Source of the DNA: Zonotrichia leucophrys gambelii
Lineage: Eukaryota; Chordata; Aves; Passeriformes; Passerellidae
Direction: 5' to 3'
NCBI RefSeq assembly: GCF_028769735.1
Contig: NC_088179.1
Coordinates: 2,108,001 to 2,172,000, forward strand
DNA length: 64,000 nt
Part shown: piece after piece, positions 1 through 13,302 of the stretch
How positions within the stretch are numbered: the first letter of the stretch is position 1
Layout: the number at the start of each line of letters is the position of its first letter
The notes under the pieces: model-generated
What the model was told of the DNA's origin: nothing
What the model saw: only the letters and a program-made list of their open reading frames with translations
The model's database searches: none
Program-made: the position numbers and the translations under genes

Positions 1-3000
1 CTCCACAGCAAGTCTGAAGAACAGGGGGAGGGTGAGTGGTTTTGGTTTGTTAATTTAACATTTTTTTAATTTTGAGATTTTTTAATAGATGTGTTGATGA
101 GCATGGTGGGCTTTAGTGTTGGTTAACAATGTATTTATTTTATTTATTGTTGTGAGATAGGATTAGGAGAAAGGTAAAGTAGGTTTAACATTTTAAAAGG
201 GTATAAAGGTTTTATTAATAGTAATTAAAATTAAAAAGCTGATAACATAAAGAAATAAAACTTAAAATTTTAAGTTTCAATTTCAATGGGAAGCTGCTAG
301 GAAGGAGCATCAATCCTTTCCCCACTGAAATGGATAGGAAATAATGCAGCACATTTTATTTTTAACACAAATTTTCCTAATCCTCAAATCTGAATGTAGA
401 GAAAATGTCTTGAGCTTTTTGTCAGGCTGGTGACAATTAAGAGATTCAGTACTTTAAAAAGTCTCAGGAAAACAGCAAAGAAAAGGCACAATCCAATAGC
501 AGCTTCCAGAATATTTACACTCCATCTGCAAGGTCTGAAGTGGAGAAATGCAATCCAAACAGATGTCCATGAAAAAGGCACAGGACCAGGAATCCACTTA
601 ATTACTTCAATTAACTTCAAATCTGATATGTTGCACATGTCATTTCACTGATATTTCTGAAGACAGATGGAAAGCCATGTCCATTAAAAAACATATGGAA
701 AAGTCAGTTTTAGTGAGAATTGTGTTGACACACCATGGATTTGAGCAGACACCTCTACATGGCTATAGCACAGCAGCTACTTGGATAACTGGTATTTCCT
801 TAGAAATGCCACTCTCCCCACACTGGTGTACACAGGGCTGCTCCAAAGCACGTCCAACACCCTTGCCATGGGGCAATCACAAAAAAAAGTCACAAAAAAA
901 GGACACAAACATAAAAAGAAAACCACACCAGCAGGGTTTGTTTCCTTACCTCCAAAGTCTGCTACAATTCTAAAAACTTTTGAACATATTTTGTCTGACG
1001 TAATTTAAAATCAAGTACATCTCTTTTTAAACTGAAGTCTCCTCCAAGCCTGCCAACCCCAAACCTCTCAGCTGGAGGGTGAGCAGGCAAGCCATGACAC
1101 TGCAGAGCATCGAGGAAATTGAGCTAAGGTCCAACATGATTCTGAAATCTGATCTAAAAATCCCAACATGGCTCAGAACGCTCTCTCTTACACTGAAAAG
1201 CATGATCCTGTTGGTTTTGCACACCTTCCATCTGTCTGTGCTCCTGCCTCTTGTGGATCTACCCACAGGGACTTAGGGCTCTATCTGCAGCCCTAACCCA
1301 TCAACAGAATACCCCACAACAGCAACGAGTCACTTTATGCCAATAACTGTGTGAAAAGAAAACTTTATTCTCTTTTTTCACAACTAGACACACCTAACAG
1401 TTTAGATCAGTAATGCATTGTGTTACTCAGCATTACTAAAAGGCACACATTCAAATTACTCTAAAAGCAGAAACAGATTCATTAATTTGGCTAAAATTCC
1501 CAAAATAATCTAAGTCATTCTACCTTTGCCTTCCAAACCAAGGCCAAAAAAACCTCAGTGGCAGTGTATATGTAAACCTAAAAAAAATTTTTTTGAGTAC
1601 AATATTCATCCACTGAGTCTACAGCTGGCACACTGCAAACTGAAATGCCACCATCACTGGGGCACAGAGCTGAGACTGGAATCCATTTCTATCTCCTGTG
1701 CCCCCCTGAACATACTTGCTTTGTGATTCTGTTCTCTTAACCTTGAAGTCCCAGTAATTTTCTTTTTAAGTCTGAAAATGCAATGGTGAAAATTAATAAT
1801 TTCCATCCATTTACACCCAATTATCTATAAGATTTTTACTCATATTTTTATTGAACTGCCCAGCATTTACAATATTGCAGCACCAATACTCTTGCTCAAA
1901 AAACATCTATAATTTGGGATCCAGAAATGGCCTAAGAAAATGCCTCTCCTGTTTTCAAATTCACAAGAAAAGGGCTAATAAAACAACAAAAGGAATTTTT
2001 AACAACTGCTTATCTTTGGGAGAGAAGGATGTGTAATAAAAAGCTGAATTATCATTGAAATACCCCCAAACTGACAGTCAGTGGTCTTTTCAATACAAAA
2101 ACCACTTTGGAATAAAAGTTTTTAAAAAATCCTTTGTGCAGGATCTTGACACACTTCACACCTTATTCAGAAATTTGTCAGAACACATTCTTTGTCAGGT
2201 CTTCACCCACTTATTTTTCAAAATGTCAGCCTGACTTTGGCAAGCAAGAACCTGAGCCTCAATCCCAGGGGGAACAATTGGATTTCAGAAGATTTCCTGA
2301 AGCACTCCCAGAGCCAGCAGCAGAGCCCTGGGCTGAGGGACTGGATAAATCCAGACTGGGCAGTCATGATGGGAAATTCCTGATGGAAACACCATGTGAG
2401 AACAAAAGGGAAACAAAGGGAGAAAACCACCCACCTTCTAGAGCACAGGAAGGAGACAACAGAAATTTCACAAGGTTGTGAACTAGGGGTGCAACTCCAG
2501 AAAAAAGGACAATAAAGGAGATATACCAGGTAGCCAAGCCCTCAGATTCATTTGTTCACTTTGCTTTTGTGGGCTTTTTGGGTTTTTCTTTGTTTTTTTT
2601 AAATTAATGAGCACTTTGTCTCCAGCCATCTTTGTATCTTTGTGGTTTCTATCTCATCTAACATCTCATTAGTTTGTTGGGCTACAGTTCCACCACGTTT
2701 TTGTACTCTGAAAATACAATCAACAGCCTGACAAGGCACTGGAGAGAACAAAGAGGAAGAAAAAGACAAATACAAACACCAACAGGTGAAATATGGACAG
2801 GGATGGAGAATAACCAAATATATGATCACATGATAGATATATGTGTGTGTGTATGTTCATTAGATTTCTTGTTGTAGCACCAAGATGCCCTACCCACATT
2901 GCCTGAAAAGCAGCTATAAATAGATGATGAAGAGACTGTCCCTGCCCCAAATTGCTGACATTCCAGGCATCAAATGGCAGCCACAGGCAGACAAGCTCAG

Positions 3001-3597
3001 GAAGAAAGTTTACACGATGATTATCAAGGCTAAATGGATGATATCTTATCTGGATGATTTGCTGTTTCCTTTTAAATGTATTTAATGTTTATTTCTCTCA
3101 CCACTTCACATGGAATCATCCTGTCCTTTCAAAGCCTCAGGCCAAAGAGTTCCATAAAATCTGTGTTTAATAAATTGAATGTTACAAAGATATCTAAACA
3201 ATACAGCACTTCTGCTTAGCAGTCAAAGCACTGCAATCCCAGTAACCAGCCAAAAACTTCAACACTGATAAGTGTATAATGATTTCCAGTGTCAGCTTCT
3301 GGCAATATTCTCCTGTTATCCACAAGCACAGCTCTGCAGGTGCACTCCTCAGGAAGAATTGCAGCATTTCACAAAGCAAAGTTGCACTCAGGAACTGTTG
3401 TAGCAGTGAGCTGCTCACAGGGCTGGGCACTGCCAAGGGTGACTGCTCATTGCCACTGGGATGTTGGGGAAGATGAAACAGGAAAGCCTTATAAATATGA
3501 TTGTCTGGCAAAAGATTTTGAGAATATAGAAACTATAAGTGAGATTGAAATGAAAGCAAGCTTTGAGATCCCTTAGTGAACAACTGGAAAACAATGG
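1..3597. other. No supported feature
   Basis: AT-rich intronic DNA. The short open frames (up to 115 codons at 2134-2481) have no recognisable motif, no convincing splice context and low-complexity composition. I see nothing I can name. Confidence 0.5.
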
Positions 3598-4325
3598 TGT
3601 GGCTGGCTGAAGGTAATCCCCTCTTGATGGAACAACACCCTCTGCTTGCAGACAGCTCCAAGGGTCAGAGCAGACCCTGCAGCTTGGCAGAAGGGGCCCA
3701 AAGAGGAGTTTTTAGGGTTTAAAATGTAACATGCTATAGTAATCTAATGATTCTTAGAGGCTGTCTGTAAATGTTATAGGATTTGTATCTTGTACTAGAC
3801 TGGTTAGTGAAAATCAGAATAATCAACACAGAAGAAGATTTATGGTATTGGAACAGGAACTTCGCATTCTTACCCCGTTTTCTCTCTCACCCTCTCATCC
3901 TCTCTACCCCCCCTCTTCTCTTGGGCCTGCTCTGAGCTGTGCCTGGCAGCTCCCAGCAGGGCCCTGCACCCAGGCCCTTTGCAATAAACCCCAAATCCCT
4001 GCAGGGCCCTGCACCCAGGCCCTTTGCAATAAACCCCAAATCCCAGCAGGGCCCTGCACCCAGGCCCTCTGCAATAAACCCCAAATCCCAGCAGGGCCCT
4101 GCCCCAGGCCCTTTGCAATAAACCCCAAATCCAGCAGGGCCTGCACCGGGCCCTTTGCAATGACCCAATCCCAGCGGCCCTGCACCCAGGCCCTTTGCAA
4201 TAAACCCCAAATCCCAGCAGGGCCCTGCACCCAGGCCCTCTGCAATAAACCCCAAGTTCTAGACCTGGCTGCAGAGATCTCTGCTCTCCATCCATCCTGA
4301 CGATGCAACCCCTGTCGCTCCTACA
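3598..4325 (+). mobile_element. Probable ERV LTR with internally amplified tandem repeat
   Basis: An LTR-like block starting TGTGGCTGGC and ending CGCTCCTACA. It has an AT-rich central promoter-like zone, a pyrimidine-rich tract (3875-3925), then AATAAA-bearing tandem units and a C-rich tail. No internal retroviral coding sequence adjoins it, so it would be a solo LTR. I could not find a clean target duplication (CTGGA occurs on both sides but not adjacent to the left end), so the exact ends are approximate. Confidence 0.55.
3950..4255 (+). repeat. Tandem repeat, about 45-bp unit, 7 copies
   Basis: GCAATAAACC recurs at 3981, 4026, 4071, 4115, 4197 and 4242, with a decayed copy (GCAATGACCC) at 4157. 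Spacings are 45, 45, 44, 42, 40 and 45. Each unit reads roughly CAGGGCCCTGCACCCAGGCC, then CTTTGCAATAAACCCCAAAT. Because 45 is divisible by 3, several frames on both strands stay open through the array. The apparent proteins of 120-150 residues with GPCWDLGFIA-like repeats are artefacts. Confidence 0.9.
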
Positions 4326-6499
4326 CTGGATAAAATATTATTTCAGTCTAATAGATAAGAATTAATGGAGGGTTCTCCTATGTTTAAGGAGAAATCCACT
4401 ATTAACAATACAGTCACCAACTGTAGTTACCCTATAAAGACTTATGTGGATGTGATCATTACTGAATCTGATTTGCAGGACAGTGATTTCCATTCTACAG
4501 CTAGAATTAAGCATCCTTCCTGGGTTTTCATTTATTTTTCCACTTGATTTGAAAGGATAAAGTCATCTGGATTTTTTTATTTCCTCCATTATTCTTCTGA
4601 TTTTTCCTGTGTTCTTTTAAAGACTTGTAATTTTCTTCCTAACAAGCTGGCCAAATGACAAGCAGCATGCAATGCATTAATGCAATCAGAAAAACACAGA
4701 AATTACCAAGACCAACAGGTATTTACATTCCAGAGGAGTCATAGATGCTGACTGAACACCACAATCACAGGTGGATAAATCCTGGCAGTGAAGGCACAGA
4801 GAATCTTTACAGCTCACACATCTCTAACATGAAAGGGAGCACAGGAAAAGCCAAAACTGTTCCCATTTGAATTTTTATACTGGGAGAAAAGGCTGGAATT
4901 ACTGGCTTGTAATTACTACTGTACCTGACATTTAGATCCCAGGTGAGCAGCAGCATGGGTGACAGTGGAAAATACAGGATCATAGGTGTGCTTTAGATGC
5001 AGGAGGGGAGCACTATCAAGGAAACATAGCATGGGATCAGTAGTTTGATTAGGGAAATCATCTCTTCTGTACAATTTAAATAACCTTGAAAAAACAGTGA
5101 AAGCCATACAAAACCATCAGATACTTGTTTTTTGTAATGTACCCTACAGAAAATCAAACAGTATGGGAAGAATCTGGAAGCACAGAGTCTTAAAGGACAT
5201 GAGAGGCTGGAATTAACTTCTGCACAAGCTCATTTTATGTTTAAAAGGCACTACAGGAAAATTTTAAAGGATGTTTTATTTAAAGCTTTTATTTGGGGCT
5301 TTTCCCTATTTAATTTTCAACCTGTACATAGAAATAATGTAAATTTCTTAACTATTCATGGATAGTAGATCCCAGTGATTTCAATTTCTATGAAAAATAG
5401 AACTATATTGTATTGTTGACACCAAGTAAGAAACATATTAATTCTTTCAGTAATGTACAGCATGAAAGCATCAATCTGAATCTAGAATCCTGACAAAAAT
5501 GTACACACAACTTCTGAAAAGGTATTACTCCAAAGCACCACAGGTAGTCTTTTAGCCAAAAAGAAAATACCACCTCAGAAAGTTTAGAGACAGAACACAT
5601 AAGCTGCACAGAGAGTTCAATAATCTCCATTCACAATGTAATGTTAATATTTACTCACAGTGCCTGGCCCCCACCAAGATTTTCTTTTATTTTTGTACAT
5701 TCAGGAGATAAAAGGTGAGAGCACCAGGGAACAGCACATTGCAAACCTTTTATTTTGCTGAGAGAAGGACAATTACAGGAAAGAATTTAACACCCCCTTC
5801 CACCACTCCACATGCAAAGACTGAAATCTTGGCAAAGCCCTGGGCTCTAAAACCATACATGGCACATAGAAGATAAAATCTTACAGGCAATAACATATTT
5901 GTAATGGTAAAATTTCAGGATCCATGGACACCATGGAACAAGTAAGCAGTGTGTTTAGAGCAGGACAACTTATGCACAATTAAATAGCATCAGCACACAG
6001 TCAACATTGCCAGTTCTGCTGTGGCAACCAAAAGATAACCTGGGAAGAAGGGAATTAAGGGACAGTGAGTCCAACAATGGATAATCACACCACTGGATAA
6101 TTGGTACATCTTGGCCTAGACCTGGCAAGCTCTGGAATTATCAATTCCCAGGGAAAGAGGGAAGCATGTCCATATTTCTGATAGATTTCCCTGTTCATTT
6201 ACTGCCCATGCCATCATTTAGGGCAAAGCAGCCCAACCATGCCAAGATCAAGGACAAAAGGAGCATCTTTCACTCCTGCAGCAAACATCTCAGGAGACTA
6301 CAGTAGGACAAAATTCCTTCCTCTCCAAGGTCTCTAGAAAATACTTTTTTAGAGATATCCTATGGTATATGATGTTCCACCTCAGGAAACACATCTTCCC
6401 CTCTCTGCTCCTTCCTTTACCTCTCTGCAGCACCAGTACACCCACACTGAGGTATCCACAAGTGCCTGAAGTCTGTAAAGAGTACCCAGGGCAGAGCTG
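4326..6499. other. No supported feature
   Basis: Intron 2 sequence. Only short random open frames, and no repeat family that I can name. Confidence 0.5.
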
Positions 6500-6884
6500 T
6501 GTGATGGTATTCACAGGGGTCTGAGGATGAGGGAAGAGATGAGGATCTGACTCCATCTTTCAGAAGGCTTGATTTATTATTTTGTGATATATATTACATT
6601 AAAACTATACTAAAAGAATAGAAGAAAGGATTTCATCAGAAGGCCAGCTAAGAATAGAAAAAGAAAGAATGAATAACCAAGGCTTGTGTCTGGGACAGAG
6701 AGTCTGAGACAGCTGACTGTGATTGGCCATTAATTAGAAACAACCACATGAGACCAATCACAGATGCACCTGTTGCATTCCACAGCAGCAGATAATCAAT
6801 GTTTACATTTTGTTCCTGAGCCCTGTCAGCTTCTCAGGAGAAAAAACCCAAGGAAAGGCTTTTTCAGAAAATATCATGGCTACA
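6500..6884 (-). mobile_element. Family A solo ERV LTR, copy A1
   Basis: 385 bp. In its sense orientation (minus) it begins TGTAGCCATGATATTTTCTG, carries CCAATCACAG (CCAAT box), an AT-rich TATA-like zone (TATAGTTTTAATGTAATATA), an ATAATAAATCAA polyadenylation signal, and ends with ...GTGAATACCATCACA. Flanks GAGCTG (6494-6499) and GTGCTG (6885-6890) are a 5/6 target duplication. No internal region is present. Confidence 0.85.
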
Positions 6885-7255
6885 GTGCTGTGCTTGCATT
6901 TCAACAAGGACCAGGAGCAGCTGAGCTGAGCCTGGCTTGGTCACTGGGATGAACTGGGGGTTCTGCACCCCCAAAAGCAGCCAGCAGTGCTGCACAGCAG
7001 GCAGCTCGCAGCTGGGAAAGGATTTTCCAGCCTTGGATGCATGCGCAGCTCTCACTGCTGCTGGAGGACCCAGATCCACTGGGGCCCTGGAACAGGAGGG
7101 GGACAGGAACGCTCCAGCAGAGCCTCTCCCTCTGGTGGAAATCATTTTTGCCTAGAGGAAAACCAAACTCTGCATCCTGGCCTGCTGGAGTCCTGGATGC
7201 TGAGAATTTCAGACTTTCTGTGCTGCCAGGCACTGACCCCCAAGAGAACACTGCA

Positions 7256-7600
7256 TTGACCTGAGGACATGGAGAAGGCTTCCAAAATGGAATAAGAGAA
7301 CTGAGATTATGGATGTGTAATTCAAACAGAAGTGTGTGATATCACATGGTAGAAAACTTAAGAGTTTGGGGTTTTAGAATATAGTAATATCTATAAAGCA
7401 AGATGGAGGTTTTAGGGCAGAGACTGGTCTTTGTTCTTCACCTTCTGCTTCCTGGGTTTGGGTGGGATTTATTTTGTCACTGGACATGTTGGGCCTTGTT
7501 AATAAAAGACTGCAGAACTCCCTGCTGTGAGATTGTAACTTCCAACCCAAATGTCAGCAGAGCACAACACACGTGGGAAGGGGTGGGGAACAACTTGGCT
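7256..7600 (+). repeat. Family D dispersed LTR-like repeat, copy D1
   Basis: Closely matches 60066-60485 over ACCTGAGG.CATGGAGAA, GTGTGATATCAC, TATCTATAAA..AGATGGAGG and CTGCAGAACTC.CTGCTGTGA. It lacks the middle segment of D2 (the GTCCCCATTGCAGACTTGG part), so it is internally deleted. The polyadenylation-like AATAAAAG near 7500 supports LTR origin. Ends not resolved. Confidence 0.65.
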
Positions 7601-10600
7601 GAGTGAATAACCAAGCAGTGCAGGACTACAAAAAACTACTTAGAAAACAACATTTCTGCATTTCTGTAATCCAGCAGTAAATAACAGGAACCAGAAGCAC
7701 TGGTGGTGAGCTCTGGCAGGTTTCTGCTGGTGATGGTTGGCCTTTTTTTAAACAGCTCATCGATTCTGGACTGCATCCATGTCAGCATTGTGGCTACACT
7801 TGATGCAGTAATTTACTTCAAACCAGAGTGCACTTCTAGAGCCAAGTCTTTGTTTTGTAAATGTCACTGCACTTCAACACCACTAACCAGACACCCCTAT
7901 TTCAAGCTGATATTCCTCAATTCAGTAAAAATAAGCATCAGGAACACTGCAACAGAGCCAAATGAAAACAGAAAATGCTTTTGACTCCACACAGCCCTGA
8001 GTGCTCTGTAGTGTATTATTCCTTTCTGGGAGAGTTTGGATCAGTTGATTAATGGGCCCACTGACTTATCCATCCCAAGATGCCCTGAAACCATCCAGTC
8101 ATCCCCATTCCCCATGGAGGCTTTCAGAGGAAAATCTTTGTGCTTTAGGACTTTGTGGATAAACAAGGCATTAACTTTCAGGCATTTCACTGACAACCAG
8201 AAGTCCTGGACTGCTACAACAAGCTTCCCTTTCTGTCATTCATGTCCTTTCCAAGCTTCCTGCCTGGATCAGATGGCAACAGGGCAGACCAATGTGCATG
8301 CACTGCAAGGTCAGGGCACCTGCAGCTATCAGAAACTGCAGCAAGGTGCTTTCCCAACCAGCACCTTCCCATTCTGTAGAAAGCAGAAGGTGAGCACAGC
8401 TGTGCCAAACCCTGCGGGTCAGGAGTGAGAAGAACAGAGCTCCAAAGCTCATCCTCCCTCCTGTAGCTGGGAAAACACTGGAACTGGTCCCAGCACCCAA
8501 CCCTCAAGGTCAAATGATTGTTATTTCAGAAAAGCAGGACAAGTTAGTGCTTTATGACCAACAAGCTTTGTTCATGGAAGATTTTTCTTCAGAGATTAAG
8601 TGAACAATCCCTATTGCCTGCTGTAGAAACAAGTGCAGAGAACAGTAATTCTTTTAAACTGTTGAGCTCAAAGTTTTTCACCCTATCTCTGACAGCTGCT
8701 AATTTGGTGACTGAAAAGTGATGTAGGTTTAAAAGTATCTTGTTCTGCCTCTGTGCAGAGACCATCAGCAGAACAAATAAATTATCAATGTTTGGATTCT
8801 CATTACCTCAAATTAGCCTCAGCACAGGATGACAGGAGCAGAGCCAAGCTGTCTGTGGGTCCTTATGTGGCACCTGTTAGCACACCATAAAGGACACAGA
8901 AAAGGGAGGCCAGGTTCTCTCTGCTGTCTGAGCACAACAAAGCTGTCCTGACAGACTGTCCATACCTCTTCTGACAGCAACTTTCAGCCTGCACACTCAC
9001 ACTGCCCCTAATCTATTAACAATAAAGCACTTGCCACCCTTGGCAGTGTCCCCAAGGGGTGCAGGGACTGCAAGAGGAAACTGGGGCAGGGATGGATGAC
9101 TCTGCCAAATAACAGGTACCATCCCCACAAAGACATCCATCTAAAACAATACATTTGGTCACAGGCAAGCCTAAAATAACCACTGTGACAAAGGAAACAG
9201 TAAGTTCAGAAAAGAATCTTCTGGTTATCACAGGGAAATGAGATACAAAATGGAAGTGTTTCACCATTCATTGAAGTAGTTCTGCTGGGCATTTCAGGCG
9301 CAGCCACAGGAGCACAGACAGGGAGGCACATCTCTGGGTGGGACAAAGTGAGCTGCTCCAAATTGCACCCACAACAAAGCCAGCTGTGCAGAGCCAGAGG
9401 CTGACAGGGAGATCATCACACCGGGCACATTCCCCTCTGTTACACTGCTCCTGTTACAGCCTGGATCACTCACTCATCTCATGCCCTTCCTCCTCCTTGC
9501 CTGTGATTCCATTTGGAGCAGTCACACATCCGTGCAGGGACTAAACCCATGGCTGTGACCCTGAGGCTACACCATGGACCAGAACATGAAGAGAAAGAAA
9601 TGCATCAGCTTTCCATGAAACCCTCCCAGGGGCCCTGCTTGCATTCAAGCTGCCAGAGCCCCAGATTTTGTGTCCTGTATGGTTTTGCAGGAGCTGATGG
9701 TGATGCTGTGCTCCCAAGCAGCCAGCTGGCCCTTCCATTCCCCTGTCCTGCTTCTCATGGGGAGGGCATTTTTCACTGCACTTGGTGCCAGTGGGGCTCT
9801 TCCCACTCAGAGCAGTACTATGAGCACCTGAGACAGGCATTCAAGCAAAACACATCCAAGCAGGAACTTGATTTAGTAAAATGAGCAAAAACACTTGCTA
9901 ACATTGGAAACTTTAAAGGGGAAAAGTAGTGGGACAACCTTAGTGCTGAAGTTGTCCATGTAAATGGATTGGGCACTAGCCCAAATACAACAAGCCTGCC
10001 CACAGCTGTGATATATTTAATCAGGCCTTACAGACTAATTATCCTGCACAACTAAATCCACCTGTGAAAATTGTCTTACTTCAACTGTGGGCAAAGCTAC
10101 TTAAATACCATTTTCACTTTCAAGAAGAAAACCCCAAACAGTATCTCTTCAAGTCCAAAATACCCACAGCCAACTGCAGTGCCAAGGCACAGTAGAGGGA
10201 ATATTTAACCAAATTCACAACAAAACTCCTACTCACCTGAGAAAGCTCCTTATTATTAATACTTGTGGCACTTAAATGTCCCCAGAACTGTCTTGTGACT
10301 TCTTTGAAAGAATATAAGGAGATGATAACTTAAAGAAAAAAACAAAAACTAACATTTTCTTTGGGTGTCTCCCCTTCCAAAAAAGTTGTCTCTTTTTCCC
10401 AATGAAATTTAACTGCCACCACTATATTCTCAGTGATGGACTACTGAAAATCCATCTCTTACACCACAGTAATTTTGAAAATTATTTCATCAGCATTGGT
10501 GTAATATGATCAGTATTGTCTGCTTAAAGTGCATAAAAAACAGCTTAGATTTCCTTTCCTTTCCTCAGAAGCAGGCAGCAAGGCTAACTACTGCTTTGCT

Positions 10601-12462
10601 TTGACTAAACTAACAGTACTAAAAATGTGTATATATAAAAGTAAATTGTGCATGAAAATTGTACAAGTAAACACCACTCCACACAAATGAATAAAGTGCT
10701 ATTTTTCAGTAAGTCTGAGTCAGTTCTCCCTGCTGCAAAAAAACCATGAAATCTAAAAAGCATCTGAAAGCTTCTAAAAATCAGGGTTTCCTTTTCTCAG
10801 GCTGTAAAATGTGCTGTTGGCACACTCACTTTATCATTCAAAACAGCAACAAGTGAAAACAGACCAAAAGGACAGAGTTAATTCAATGCAAAGATCTCCC
10901 CTCTCAGTAAATGTCTGCACAGCACCACTCTTAGCAACAGAATGTTTATCCAGCACAAGATAAAGAGAGAGGCTTTTCCCTGACACCTGGGACAAAACCA
11001 AAGAACAAAAGCAGCTCCCGGTGCAAGCCAGCAAAGTTACATTTTTCAAGTGTTCCCACCTAATGCAGACAGAAGGCCAGCCACAGCAAGCCACAACAAA
11101 CAACCTATTTACCCACTTCCAGAAAATGCTTGTAAATTTAAACTGTGTGAAATGTCTAACTACTGCTTTCATTCCATCAAAAGGCTTCATCTGCAAGGGA
11201 CAATAAAGCCTCTGGCTTGACCCAAAGGGGCTGCTAGGTTAATCTATTCTGACCTTACCTTTATTCAATCATAATACTGAAAGATTGCTTGAATGAATAA
11301 CCAGCATTTAACAATGCCAACAGGCACTCTTTCACTACAGTGCTCCTCTGAAGTGCCCTCCAAGCCAATTCTTTAGTGACAGGGGATATCAAAAATTTCA
11401 AAAAATTATTTGTAAAATAAACCAAAAAATGCCATTTTTCATTTGTGGATAAAAAAGGAATGATATAAAAAAACAAAGGAAGAAAATTTTTCTCTTGCTC
11501 CTTCATGTCTATTTCAGACTTCCACCATCACTTATTGTCAATTTTTGATAATATGCTGTCTCTTATTAACTGTCAGTCACATCTTTTATTTATAGTACTT
11601 TCACTCAAATGGGAGAAACCAGACAAAAAAAGATACTACTGGTAAAACTTGCCTTCTAACAATAGATCTTAATCACCCAGGCCTCAGCACTTGGTATTTT
11701 AATAACTACAGGCTTCGTTTCAGAGCCCATTCCATGAGGGTGCTCAGCACTGAACACAGCAAAGCAGAGTTAAAATTAAGCACATAATTAGGCCCACAGA
11801 GGTCAGTAAGCTGCATTCACCACTCACTGACTGATTTAATCACTCAGCTCCCATAAGTTTAAAGTTCACAGCCTAAGTTTAAATGCCCTTCTAGAGAAAA
11901 GCCTGCAGTACCCAGCACTACAGTGCAGAGTTCTCCCCAAGCATTTTCCTCCCTGTAACAGTGCAATAACCACCTGAATAAAGGAACTAAGTAGTCTGGT
12001 ATGTGTCTGTTAGAGTATGGAATCTTGCATTTTGTCATGAAGCATGAATTGCATTCTCATTTGACATATCAGTTAAAAGTACTCATTTTTCAGCATCCAC
12101 AAACAAATGCATCCTCATTTAATGATCTACACCTGTAAATAGTTTAGCAACACAAGAGAATAGCAAAAAGCATGACCAGCAAGCACTGAAAAGACACTTA
12201 AAAATGCCTTAAAAAAATCCACACTAACCCCAGAAACCCCTTAAATCTGTTCCTAATTAGATTTAGGAAGATGCTTAACATACCAGTCAAGATTAAGTGC
12301 CATCACCTTTATCTGAAAGCACAACCATCAAAGAACTGGGAAGCAAACCATAAGGCAGTGACAAGAGCATGCAAAGCAAGAGGAATGAAAAATAAAAATA
12401 AAAATAAGAGGTTTCCTTTGGATTGCAGAGGATACTGGTATAAACTATTGCAAATTTCCTAC
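7601..12462. other. No supported feature
   Basis: Intron 2 sequence up to the exon 2 donor. Short open frames only, and none with recognisable domains. I see no named repeat. Confidence 0.5.
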
Positions 12463-12624
12463 CTTGAAAAGCTGTGATGTGACCAACAATCATGTACTTC
12501 AGCTCAAAGTTCAGGGCCTGAATGCTCTGAGCCCTCTCCCTCCGAACAGCTGCCTGGTAACTTTCTTCCATCTTTTTGGTGCAACATGTTGGTGCCCTGT
12601 GTTGGCAGATCTGTAAATCTGACT
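12463..12624 (-). CDS. Glypican (GPC3/GPC5 subgroup, GPC5-like) exon 2
   Basis: Second coding exon, 162 nt, phase 1 at both ends, the same length I count for GPC3 exon 2 from the protein. The acceptor is a strong pyrimidine tract ending TTTGCTTTAAG, directly before AGTCAGATTTACAG. The donor is CAAG|GTAGGA (12462-12457). It encodes residues 57-110 of the precursor. Visible motifs are SDLQIC (Cys63), PTCCTKKMEESYQ (Cys70, Cys71) and a helical stretch ending ITAFQ, which occupies the place of the LKFLI..NAAAFQ helix of GPC5 and GPC3. The cysteines match the conserved disulfide-forming positions of the glypican N-lobe. Residues such as QAAVRRERAQSIQ and ELKYMIVGH differ clearly from remembered GPC3 and GPC5. 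No exon 3 (usually several hundred bases) is found between here and the left edge, so the gene continues beyond the window. Confidence 0.9.
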
Positions 12625-12917
12625 CTTAAAGCAAACAAGAAAAGAACAAAAATTAGAAAACCTCTGAGCTTACATCATAAAAGAAATGCATCTTAATACC
12701 AGAACCACCACATTTTAAATTTTGAAACAAGACAAAACCCACAAGGAATAACAACGTGAAACTCAGCTGTTGTCAGAAGGACACAAAGTTGTGATGATTT
12801 CATTTGAGGAATATGAAATTATCAGCTGATAAGTTATTTTACACCTTTAAGAACACTGGGCACAAAAGTCACCTGGACACAGTCAGGGGCACAACAGAAT
12901 CATCGTTCATGAAAATG

Positions 12918-13302
12918 TGTGACCACGTTCACAGGGGGTTTTGGATGAGGGAAGAGATGAGGATCTGACTCCATGTTTCAGAAGGCTGATTTATTATTTT
13001 ATGATATGTATTATATTAAAACTATACTAAAAGCATAGAAGAAAGGATTTCATCAGAAGGGTGGCTAAGAATAGAATAGCAAAGAATGGTAACAAAGCTT
13101 CTGTCTCGGACAGACAGTCCGAGCCAGCTGGCTGTGATTGGCCATTAATTAGAAACAACCACATGAGACTAATCACAGATGCACCTGTTGCATTCCACAG
13201 CAGCAGATAACCATTGTTTACATTTTGTTCCTGAGGCCTGTCAGCTTCTCAGGAGGAAAAAATTCCTAAGGAAATGATTTTTCAGAAAATATCATAGCTA
13301 CA
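12918..13302 (-). mobile_element. Family A solo ERV LTR, copy A2, 293 bp upstream of exon 2
   Basis: 385 bp, same structure as A1. Sense orientation is minus, the same as the glypican gene. Flanks AAAATG (12912-12917) and AAGATG (13303-13308) are a 5/6 target duplication. In sense it carries CCAAT, an AT-rich TATA-like stretch and AATAAATCAGCC, all upstream of the exon 2 acceptor. Confidence 0.87.

Larger units (their letters stand above)
1..12462 (-). other. Glypican intron 2 (partial, open at left edge)
   Basis: Runs from donor GTAGGA at 12462 to the window edge. Exon 3 of this subgroup encodes a long stretch of the cysteine-rich core, but no such minus-strand frame exists here, so it lies outside. 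The intron holds the LTR at 3598-4325, the LTR at 6500-6884 and a family D repeat at 7256-7600. The rest is AT-rich and without recognisable coding sequence. Confidence 0.7.

Noticed and set aside
3842..4308. Proline/glycine-rich repeat proteins in several frames
   Set aside because: Produced by the 45-bp tandem array, whose period is a multiple of three.
6290..6556. Recurring short frame beginning MESDPHLFPHPQTPVNT (also at 25917 and 27513)
   Set aside because: It is the 3' end of the family A LTR read as protein. It recurs because the LTR recurs.
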